A stretch of 9,976 nucleotides of DNA from Firmicutes bacterium UBA995. GTDB taxonomy: Bacteria; Bacillota; Sulfobacillia; UBA995. The stretch spans positions 1 through 9,976 of the forward strand of contig DBBB01000017.1 in NCBI GenBank assembly GCA_002291985.1, given 5' to 3'. The notes below the pieces were generated by a model. The model was not told the origin of the DNA and did no database searches. It saw nothing but the letters and a program-made list of their open reading frames with translations. How positions within the stretch are numbered: position 1 is the stretch's first letter; the number at the start of each line of letters is the position of its first letter. Positions 1-4,787 of the stretch are shown piece by piece. Both the position numbers and the translations under genes were made by a program.

Positions 1-21
1 CTCGAATCTCTTCTTGCCCAT
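1..21 (-). CDS. tuf: Start of a gene, probably elongation factor Tu (5' fragment only)
   Basis: Only the first seven codons are inside the window: ATG followed by codons for G-K-K-R-F-E. EF-Tu proteins commonly begin M-A/G-K-x-K/R-F-E-R, so this fits the first residues of EF-Tu, the GTPase that delivers aminoacyl-tRNA to the ribosome. A GGGAGG Shine-Dalgarno sequence (31-36) lies 9 bases before the ATG, which supports a real start. The gene follows a Thr-Tyr-fMet-Thr tRNA cluster, a place where tuf is found in several bacteria (thrU-tyrU-glyT-thrT-tufB in E. coli). L33 (rpmG) also lies near sigH in Firmicutes, but its N-terminus does not usually read this way. The call rests on seven residues plus context and is therefore an inference. 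Confidence 0.62.
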
Positions 22-153
22 CAGCCCGATCCTCCCTTTGCTGAGGCAGCCTGTGGCAGGCAATTCATTTCAGTTCGTCGGTAAGCCGGGGAATCCTCCC
101 CGTCGCCTGCATGCCTGGAAGATAGCAGAACCTCCCGTCGGAGGTTCGACATC
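22..153 (-). promoter_or_regulatory. Structured spacer between tRNA-Thr(GGT) and tuf, with three stem-loops
   Basis: This 132-base spacer has no gene but contains three perfect inverted repeats. Arms 128-135 and 140-147 pair over 8 bp with a 4-base loop, beginning six bases after the tRNA CCA end. Arms 87-92 and 97-102 pair over 6 bp with a 4-base loop. Arms 49-53 and 57-61 pair over 5 bp with a 3-base loop. None is followed by a T-run on the transcribed strand, so they do not look like ordinary intrinsic terminators. No -10/-35 pair was seen. I infer that tuf is transcribed from the tRNA promoter and that the hairpins mark tRNA 3' processing, mRNA stability or partial attenuation. Confidence 0.4.
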
Positions 154-229
154 TGGAGCTGCCACCCGGATTTGAACCGGGGACCTACGCCTTACCATGG
201 CGCCGCTCTGCCAACTGAGCTATGGCAGC
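154..229 (-). tRNA. tRNA-Thr (anticodon GGT), CCA encoded
   Basis: A complete cloverleaf is readable on the minus strand. The 7-bp acceptor GCTGCCA pairs with TGGCAGC; the D-arm is GCTC/GAGC. The anticodon stem GCGCC/GGCGT has loop ATGGTAA, giving anticodon GGT (codon ACC). The T-arm CCCGG/CCGGG has loop TTCAAAT. The discriminator base is T (position 157) and CCA is encoded at 154-156. It is the last tRNA of a four-gene array and lies directly before the probable tuf gene. Confidence 0.97.
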
Positions 230-238
230 TTCATCAGT

Positions 239-273
239 CCGTCCCGGGAGCCTGGCAATTGCCCCCGGGACGG
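239..273 (-). repeat. Perfect 10-bp inverted repeat in the fMet-Thr tRNA spacer
   Basis: The spacer between the fMet and Thr(GGT) tRNAs contains arms 239-248 and 264-273, a perfect 10-bp GC-rich inverted repeat. The 15 bases between the arms include a second perfect palindrome, GGCAATTGCC (254-263). In the precursor RNA this would form a stable stem-loop between the two tRNAs. There is no T-run, so a processing or spacing role is more likely than termination. Confidence 0.55.
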
Positions 274-281
274 TAACGGGC

Positions 282-358
282 TGGTTGCGGGGGTAGGATT
301 TGAACCTACGGCCTCCGGGTTATGAGCCCGACGAGCTACCTGGCTGCTCCACCCCGCG
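282..358 (-). tRNA. Initiator tRNA-fMet (anticodon CAT), CCA encoded
   Basis: The 77-base gene with CCA has the hallmarks of a bacterial initiator. Its first base C1 faces A72 as an unpaired C-A. The anticodon stem carries the three consecutive G-C pairs GGG/CCC around loop CTCATAA. The 5' end CGCGGGGTGGAGCAG is nearly that of E. coli tRNA-fMet. The T-arm GTAGG/CCTAC has loop TTCAAAT. CCA is encoded at 282-284. It stands third in the array, where E. coli has tRNA-Gly in its thrU-tufB operon. Confidence 0.97.
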
Positions 359-385
359 CCGCAACTTTCGTTCCTATTCGAGTTA

Positions 386-471
386 TGGTGGAGAGGGGAG
401 GATTTGAACCTCCGAAGGCGTCAGCCAACAGATTTACAGTCTGCCCCCTTTGGCCGCTTGGGTACCTCTCC
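386..471 (-). tRNA. tRNA-Tyr (anticodon GTA), long variable arm, CCA encoded
   Basis: The acceptor GGAGAGG pairs with CCTCTCC. The anticodon stem CAGA/TCTG with loop CTGTAAA gives GTA (codons TAC/TAT). A long class II variable arm (TGGCTGACGCCTTC) is present, as expected for bacterial tRNA-Tyr. The T-arm GGAGG/CCTCC has loop TTCAAAT. The discriminator is A and CCA is encoded at 386-388. It is the second gene of the array. Confidence 0.96.
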
Positions 472-492
472 CCGATCTTGTGATTCCACCTT

Positions 493-567
493 TGGAGCTG
501 GCGGTGGGGCTCGAACCCGCAACCTGCTGATTACAAATCAGCTGCTCTACCATTGAGCTACGCCAGC
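493..567 (-). tRNA. tRNA-Thr (anticodon TGT), CCA encoded
   Basis: The acceptor GCTGGCG pairs with CGCCAGC. The anticodon stem GCTGA/TCAGC with loop TTTGTAA gives TGT (codon ACA). The discriminator is T and CCA is encoded at 493-495. The T-stem GCGGG/CCCAC has one C-A mismatch at its second pair, while the T-loop TTCGAGC is normal. The gene is the first of the array and begins about five bases after the predicted transcription start, so the primary transcript has almost no leader. Confidence 0.95.
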
Positions 568-578
568 CAACATTGCTC

Positions 579-607
579 ATTATACCCCCTGACCCCAGCG
601 GGGTCAA
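579..607 (-). promoter_or_regulatory. Sigma-A-type promoter of the tRNA operon
   Basis: On the minus strand TTGACC (602-607) is followed by a 17-base spacer and a perfect TATAAT (579-584). A start near 572 would begin just before tRNA-Thr(TGT). The -35 box overlaps the TGA stop codon of sigH (604-606). A perfect 7-bp inverted repeat, TGACCCC/GGGGTCA with a 3-base centre (590-606), covers most of the -35 box and the spacer. It could be an operator, the end of the sigH transcript, or both. Confidence 0.88.
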
Positions 608-1296
608 GGGTCCGCGGAGTAGGCGGATTGGCGGGCTGCCCGCTGTTCCGCGTGGTAGCGATGATCGAGGTATCGTTCGAGCTTGCGCTTGACTCGCTGC
701 AAGGCATTATCGATGGACTTGACGTGGCGCCTCAGGTCCGCGGCAATCTCCTGGTAGGACTTGCCATCGAGATAGGCCATCAGGACCTTCCACTCGAGTT
801 CGGACAGGATTTCACCCATCTTTTCCTCTATGTCGCCGAATTCCTCGCGGCTAATGATCAACTCCTCGGGATCGGTTATCTTGGAGCCGGATATGACATC
901 AAGGAGTGTACGGTCGGAATCCTCGTCGTAAATCGGTTTGTTGAGGGATACGTAAGAGTTGAGGGGTATGTGCTTCTGGCGGGTGGCCGTCTTGATCGCG
1001 GTGATGATCTGTCTGGTTATGCACAACTCGGCAAAGGCCCTGAAGGAAGACAACTTGTCGCTCCGAAAATCTCGAATTGCCTTGTATAGACCGATCATGC
1101 CCTCCTGGATGATGTCCTCACGGTCCGCGCCAATGAGGAAATAGGAGCGTGCCTTTGCCCGAACGAAATTGCGGTACTTGTTGATGAGGAACTCCTGAGC
1201 CAGGTCGCAGCCTTCGCGAGCGGATTCCACAACCTCCTCGTCCACCATTGCATCATACGGGCACCCCAGAGTCTCCCTGCGGAGTTCAACGCTCAC
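604..1296 (-). CDS. sigH: RNA polymerase sigma-H factor (stationary phase / sporulation)
   Basis: A sigma-70-family factor closely resembling B. subtilis SigH, which in that organism directs the transition to stationary phase, competence and the start of sporulation. The 230-residue reading has region 2 at about 37-115, with the near-invariant stretches NFVRAKARSYFLIGADRED and FAELCITRQIITAIKTATRQ. Region 4 is at about 164-212, with the helix-turn-helix part SYQEIAADLRRHVKSIDNAL. The GTG start at 1294-1296 is chosen because GGAGG (1306-1310) lies 9 bases upstream and the length suits the family (218 residues in B. subtilis). The same frame stays open back to a TTG at 1494, but those 66 extra codons show no family resemblance. 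The stop codon overlaps the -35 box of the tRNA promoter. The yacP (rae1) gene usual in front of sigH is missing. Confidence 0.96.
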   Translation of the reverse strand: MSVELRRETLGCPYDAMVDEEVVESAREGCDLAQEFLINKYRNFVRAKARSYFLIGADREDIIQEGMIGLYKAIRDFRSDKLSSFRAFAELCITRQIITAIKTATRQKHIPLNSYVSLNKPIYDEDSDRTLLDVISGSKITDPEELIISREEFGDIEEKMGEILSELEWKVLMAYLDGKSYQEIAADLRRHVKSIDNALQRVKRKLERYLDHRYHAEQRAARQSAYSADP

Positions 1297-1526
1297 CGAG
1301 CACCGCCTCCGGCGTTCAGCTCTGAACCCACCAAAATACGGGCCGCAACCGCAGCCAACCTGTGGGATTCGGGGATTGCACCGTTCTTCCGCTGCCGGCG
1401 CTCCCGCGACCTGCCTCCTCAGCGGCGATGCATGACTTGCGAAAGGACCCTGGCCGCGCTTGAGCACCACCTCGTCGCCAGCCACTCGGGTCAAGGCCGT
1501 CTCAAGTTATGCCCAGGGTAAACTCC
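1297..1526 (-). other. Long untranslated leader of sigH
   Basis: From the predicted start near 1526 to the sigH GTG there are about 230 bases with no recognisable gene, riboswitch or T-box. The sigH frame is open through most of it (from TTG 1494), but the codons encode a cysteine- and arginine-rich stretch unlike any sigma factor. A leader regulating sigH translation, or a short leader peptide, is possible but not shown by the sequence. Confidence 0.35.
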
Positions 1527-1532
1527 GAATTC

Positions 1533-1562
1533 ATTATAGTCGAGTCATCTCGGACAAGTCAA
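1533..1562 (-). promoter_or_regulatory. Sigma-A-type promoter of sigH
   Basis: TTGACT (1557-1562), an 18-base spacer and TATAAT (1533-1538) form a near-consensus vegetative promoter on the minus strand, lying entirely between the rlmB stop codon and sigH. It would make sigH transcription independent of the upstream cluster. Confidence 0.8.
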
Positions 1563-1581
1563 GGTCACGGGTCACGGGTCA
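1563..1581. repeat. 7-bp tandem repeat abutting the sigH promoter
   Basis: On the plus strand GGTCACG occurs twice, followed by GGTCA (1563-1569, 1570-1576, 1577-1581). The array ends exactly at the -35 box of the sigH promoter and includes the rlmB stop codon at its far end. This could be a binding site for a regulator of sigH, or a chance short duplication. Confidence 0.5.
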
Positions 1582-2313
1582 GGGGGAATCGAGCAGGCAG
1601 CGTCGCTGGCGGTGTACCTCGAACATTAGCACGGCCCCCGCGGCGGCGGCGTTGAGCGAGTTGAGCTTGCCTACCATCGGGATACGCACCAGATAGTCGC
1701 AGCTTTCGCGAACCAGCCTCCGTAGACCTTGATGCTCACCGCCGATGACCAGGACTAGAGGTAGAGACAGGTCTGCCTCCCAGTAGAGCCGTTCGGCGGC
1801 CGGGTCGGCCCCGAGCACCCATAGCCCGCGATCCTTCAGCATACCCAGCGTTCGGGCGAGATTCCCGACGCGCACTACGGGTACGTATTCGGCCGCTCCT
1901 GCAGCGGCCTTCAGCGTTCCGGGGCTCAAGCCCGCCGAGCGCCGCGACGTGCAGACTACGGCGTCGACTCCGGCTGCGTCGGCAGACCGCAGGATGGCGC
2001 CGAGGTTCTGTGGATCTTGCAACTCATCGAGGGCCACCAGGAAGGGCATCCTCGAACGCTGTGTCACCTCGTCAAGCCCAACGTAACCGCGATCGGCCGC
2101 GATGGCTATAACCCCCTGATGTCCCCGGGAGCGAGACAGGCGGTCGAGATGCTCGCGCGGCACGGCCCGCAGTGATACCCCGCGCTGGCGGGCCATGGCC
2201 GTAAGCTGGTCGAATTGAGGCTGGTGACGACCTTTCGCCACCATAATCCGCGTCAGCGGTCTACCTGCACGCAAGGCTTCCAGTACTGGATTGAGCCCCT
2301 CAATCTGCTCCAG
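1579..2313 (-). CDS. rlmB: 23S rRNA (guanosine-2'-O-)methyltransferase, RlmB/TrmH family
   Basis: A SPOUT-superfamily RNA 2'-O-methyltransferase that should methylate a guanosine of 23S rRNA (G2251 in E. coli) with S-adenosylmethionine. In the 244-residue reading the N-terminal substrate-binding part starts with I-E-G-L-N-P-V-L-E-A-L. The three SPOUT motifs follow: LQDPQNLGAILRSADAAG (about 98-115), LVIGGEHQGL (about 188-197) and IPMVGKLNSLNAAAA (about 211-225). Family members need this N-terminus, but between the in-frame TGA at 2332-2334 and the conserved G-L-N-P-V there is no ATG, GTG or TTG. The best start is CTG at 2311-2313, with a second CTG at 2320-2322; the first downstream standard start (TTG at 2272-2274) would cut off the conserved segment. 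The gene overlaps the end of thyX, so translation is probably coupled. A sequence error at the start cannot be excluded. Confidence 0.88.
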   Translation of the reverse strand: MEQIEGLNPVLEALRAGRPLTRIMVAKGRHQPQFDQLTAMARQRGVSLRAVPREHLDRLSRSRGHQGVIAIAADRGYVGLDEVTQRSRMPFLVALDELQDPQNLGAILRSADAAGVDAVVCTSRRSAGLSPGTLKAAAGAAEYVPVVRVGNLARTLGMLKDRGLWVLGADPAAERLYWEADLSLPLVLVIGGEHQGLRRLVRESCDYLVRIPMVGKLNSLNAAAAGAVLMFEVHRQRRCLLDSP

Positions 2314-2989
2314 GGTGGCCAGCGTCCCTTCTCAGTCGGCCGCACGACAGCGTTCCCTGCCGACATCGTCCCTCAGAAATACACTCCGGCCCTGCCGGGC
2401 GGAAGAGAGCCGGTGCGGCCTTCCGGACCAGCCGCAACATCGTAAGCGCCAGGAACCGTATCTCCCACTGAGCACGGCGACAAGTCCTGAGTTCGAAGAA
2501 ATGGAGCAACTCACGGGCATTCATCGTCAGTATCAGGCGGGACGTGATAGCCTGCGGTAGGCAGTAGCGAGCATCTTCGGGTGGTACTCCGAGGTTGACC
2601 AGCTTTCGATAGCAGCGGCCTGCGGCGTGGAAAACCCGCTCGTGTTCCTCGCGAGCCGCCGGTATCGAGCGGATAGAGGGAGGCACAATGAACTCTTCGG
2701 GGTTGGCCGTCACATATCGCTGGCTTTGCTGCGAATAGCTGGCTATGCGGTGCCGCACCAGTTGATGGGTCGTGACTCGGGACCACCCCTCCAGGTAGAA
2801 CGAGAAGGCCGCGTGCTCGAAGGGAGAAAGGTGGCCGCTACGGCGCAGCAAGGTGATGAGGCCTTTTACCTGCTCTTCGGACTGCTGGGCACGAATTCCC
2901 TCCAGGCCCACATCCGAATAGCAGAGGCGGGCGGCCGCCGCTACCAGACGTTCAGGATCGGGAGTGTGGGCGATGAGTTCGACGATCAT
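2300..2989 (-). CDS. thyX: Flavin-dependent thymidylate synthase ThyX
   Basis: Makes dTMP from dUMP using methylene-tetrahydrofolate, FAD and NADPH. It is the alternative to ThyA and needs no ThyA-linked dihydrofolate recycling. The 229-residue protein carries the ThyX signature RHRIASYSQQSQRY at 79-92 (R79, H80, R81, S84, S89, R91, Y92). It also has the downstream conserved parts PEDARYCLPQ (137-146) and ELLHFFELRTCRRAQWEIR (160-178). The C-terminus has a GPxC...GxC...SCG cysteine pattern (C203, C209, C216) seen in many Firmicute ThyX proteins. The ATG at 2987-2989 overlaps the mrnC TGA in an ATGA junction and has GGAG seven bases before it. The 3' end overlaps the rlmB start by 14 bases. 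Position between mrnC and rlmB is common in Clostridia. Confidence 0.97.
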   Translation of the reverse strand: MIVELIAHTPDPERLVAAAARLCYSDVGLEGIRAQQSEEQVKGLITLLRRSGHLSPFEHAAFSFYLEGWSRVTTHQLVRHRIASYSQQSQRYVTANPEEFIVPPSIRSIPAAREEHERVFHAAGRCYRKLVNLGVPPEDARYCLPQAITSRLILTMNARELLHFFELRTCRRAQWEIRFLALTMLRLVRKAAPALFRPAGPECISEGRCRQGTLSCGRLRRDAGHPGAD

Positions 2990-3411
2990 GACTCTTCTCC
3001 CCCCCCGCTCCGAGTGGCGTCCCAGAGTGCTTCCAGTAGCTCTCGCAGTCGGTCCTCGCGACCAGCCAGGTGCAGGTAGCCTAGAAGGCTCTCGAGTCCA
3101 CTGCTGGCCCGGTAAGCCGTTACCGGCACGCCGCGTGGCGCCCTTCCCGAAGTGGCGTTCCGCCCGCGGCGGACGATGTCCTTCTCGGACGAGCTGAGGG
3201 TGGTCTCGACCGCCCTGAGCAGCGTCGCTTGTGCCCCCGCACCTACCCATCGGCAGGCTGCCCGATGCAGGGTCTCCGAATTGCGGTAACCCATGGCTGC
3301 TAACTTGGACCTGACGTGGAGGTGAAAGACCGCATCCCCCACCAGTGCGAGGATAGGGGTCGGGATGACGTCAACGGCCCCCCCGTCTTGGCGGTTACCT
3401 TCTTCCGCCAT
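2986..3411 (-). CDS. mrnC: Mini-ribonuclease 3 (MrnC), 23S rRNA maturation
   Basis: A dimeric RNase III-like nuclease that lacks a double-stranded RNA-binding domain and trims 23S precursor rRNA in Firmicutes. The 141-residue length matches the family (143 in B. subtilis). The RNase III catalytic fold is visible: LALVGDAVFHLHVRSKL (21-37, with D26 as the likely catalytic Asp), KDIVRRGRNA (77-86), and GLESLLGYLHL (105-115, with E107 as the second metal ligand). The ATG at 3409-3411 is used; a GTG directly before it (3412-3414) is an equal alternative, and neither has a clear Shine-Dalgarno sequence. The start overlaps the 3' end of an RlpA-like relic in another frame. The stop shares ATGA with thyX. 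Confidence 0.94.
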   Translation of the reverse strand: MAEEGNRQDGGAVDVIPTPILALVGDAVFHLHVRSKLAAMGYRNSETLHRAACRWVGAGAQATLLRAVETTLSSSEKDIVRRGRNATSGRAPRGVPVTAYRASSGLESLLGYLHLAGREDRLRELLEALWDATRSGGGEES

Positions 3412-3553
3412 CACCGGGGGAGGTCCAGGCGCTGAGGGTCACTCGCTTGAGTCCGCGATCGACTATCCCCAACTTCCGCGCCGCGCTCAGGGAAAGGTCG
3501 ATCACTCTCCCCGACCGCCACGGGCCGCGGTCGTACAAAACCGGTAGCCCGTC
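3395..3553 (-). pseudogene. Relic of an RlpA-like double-psi beta-barrel protein (C-terminal half only)
   Basis: The gap after ispF is not empty. In the same frame as ispF, straight after its TGA, 52 codons run open to a TAA at 3395-3397, inside mrnC. They encode L-P-V-L-Y-D-R-G-P-W, then GRVIDLSLSAARKLGI and a closing K-R-V-T-L-S-A-W. This matches the second half of the RlpA/DPBB domain, where (V/I)NDRGP, (G/D)R(V/I)IDLS-x-AA and a final V-R-(V/I) strand are typical. The signal peptide, linker and first half of the barrel are absent, and there is no credible start or ribosome-binding site. It is best read as the tail of a deleted gene. A functional ispF readthrough product is possible but unlikely. 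B. subtilis has gltX-cysE-cysS at this point. Confidence 0.7.
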
Positions 3554-4063
3554 TCACGCGTCATCCCTCCCGCCTGCGGCAACAAGGACAACGACGGCTA
3601 TGGCCGCAATACCCTCTCTTCGACCCACAAATCCCATGCCCTCTGAAGTCGTGGCTTTCACGCCCACTTGTTCGGTCGCGACCCCCATCGTTTCCGCCAG
3701 ATTCTGTCGCATGAGATCGAGGTATGCCTCCAGCCTGGGCTCATCGGCCAGGACAGTAGCATCCATGTTCCCGATAGCGTACCCGCGGGACCCGATTGTC
3801 TCCACCACTTTCCGCAGCAGTAATGCGCTGCTAATATCCTTGTACCGGGGGTCACCCGGAGGAAAGTGGCGACCGATGTCCCCCAAGCCCGCGGCCCCCA
3901 ACATGGCATCCATGACGGCGTGAGTCAAGGCATCCGCATCGGAATGGCCCAGTAATCCGGTCGGATGAGGGATGACAACGCCCCCGAGCACAAGCCGTCT
4001 TCCCGCCACCAGGCGGTGGGCATCATACCCCACCCCCACTCGATGACGGGCCGGGAAGGTCAT
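3554..4063 (-). CDS. ispF: 2-C-methyl-D-erythritol 2,4-cyclodiphosphate synthase
   Basis: Fifth enzyme of the MEP pathway: converts CDP-ME 2-phosphate to MEcPP with release of CMP, on the way to isopentenyl diphosphate. In the 169-residue protein the zinc-binding set is visible as GYDAHRL (D14, H16) and GHSDADALTHAVMDA (with H48). LGDIGRHFP (60-68) follows, and the C-terminal signature TTSEGMGFVGRREGIAA (138-154) is intact. The segment usually reading AQxPK is A-D-E-P-R-L here, a mild variation. The ATG at 4061-4063 overlaps the ispD stop in an ATGA junction, so the two MEP enzymes are probably made in step. The frame continues past the stop into the RlpA relic. Confidence 0.97.
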   Translation of the reverse strand: MTFPARHRVGVGYDAHRLVAGRRLVLGGVVIPHPTGLLGHSDADALTHAVMDAMLGAAGLGDIGRHFPPGDPRYKDISSALLLRKVVETIGSRGYAIGNMDATVLADEPRLEAYLDLMRQNLAETMGVATEQVGVKATTSEGMGFVGRREGIAAIAVVVLVAAGGRDDA

Positions 4064-4782
4064 ATTCGTGAACGCATGGCTCGTGTCCGCTGTTCGAGGA
4101 TGGCTCTGGCCACGAGGAAGTCGAAGGCCGTCGTCAGTTTGATGTTCTCCTCTTCGCCTTCGACCAGGATTACGGGATGATGAGTTCGCTCCACCAAGCC
4201 GGCGTCATCGGTGGCCATCGTGCCTTCCTCTCGGGCGCGGCCGTGCGCCATCCAGATCAATTCTCGCCAGAAGACTTGCGGTGTCTGAACCTGAACGAGT
4301 TGGGTCCGGTCCACGTCGGCGGCGACCTTCCCCCCAGACACCTGCTTCAGAGTGTCCTTGACGGGAATCGCAGGCGCCGCGGCCCCTGACTGGACGCCGG
4401 CCTCGACGACCCGTTGGATCAGGTCCGCAGAAACCAGGGGCCTCGCTCCGTCGTGGACGGCAACACAGTCATCGCTTCGCCCCATGAAGCGTAAGCCCAG
4501 GTACACCGACTCCTGACGGGTGGCGCCGCCGGGTATGAGGCCGGTTACCTTGGTCAAGGCAAAAGGCTTGAGAACCTCGCTCCGGCAACGTTCCCGATCT
4601 TCCGCCCGGACGACGAGGACGATCTCTTCAATGAACGGGGTGTCCTGAAAGCACCCGAGGGTGTGCGCCAATGCCGGCCGGTCTGCGAGGTGCTGGTACA
4701 GCTTGTCCCCTGCACCATAGCCGGCCCGCCGACCCTGGCCCCCTGCTGCCACTAGGGCATTGATTCGGACAGGAGGGCTCAC
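4060..4782 (-). CDS. ispD: 2-C-methyl-D-erythritol 4-phosphate cytidylyltransferase
   Basis: Third enzyme of the MEP pathway: joins MEP to CTP, giving CDP-ME and pyrophosphate. The 240-residue protein has the nucleotidyltransferase loop ALVAAGGQGRRAG (9-21) and K27. PGGATRQESVYLGL (84-97) and VHDGARPLV (109-117) follow, then PVKDTLKQV (140-148) and DRTQLVQVQTPQVF (158-171, with R159). The C-terminal part is EGEEENIKLTTAFD (208-221, with K215). K27, R159 and K215 line up with catalytic or substrate-binding residues of E. coli IspD. The GTG at 4780-4782 is chosen because GGAGGG ends 9 bases upstream, and it lies 5 bases after the yacL stop. The start of ispF overlaps its end. Confidence 0.97.
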   Translation of the reverse strand: MSPPVRINALVAAGGQGRRAGYGAGDKLYQHLADRPALAHTLGCFQDTPFIEEIVLVVRAEDRERCRSEVLKPFALTKVTGLIPGGATRQESVYLGLRFMGRSDDCVAVHDGARPLVSADLIQRVVEAGVQSGAAAPAIPVKDTLKQVSGGKVAADVDRTQLVQVQTPQVFWRELIWMAHGRAREEGTMATDDAGLVERTHHPVILVEGEEENIKLTTAFDFLVARAILEQRTRAMRSRI

Positions 4783-4787
4783 CGCGT

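Noticed and set aside
553..1089. 178-codon plus-strand frame opposite sigH
   Set aside because: It is antisense to a highly conserved sigma factor and begins inside a tRNA gene.
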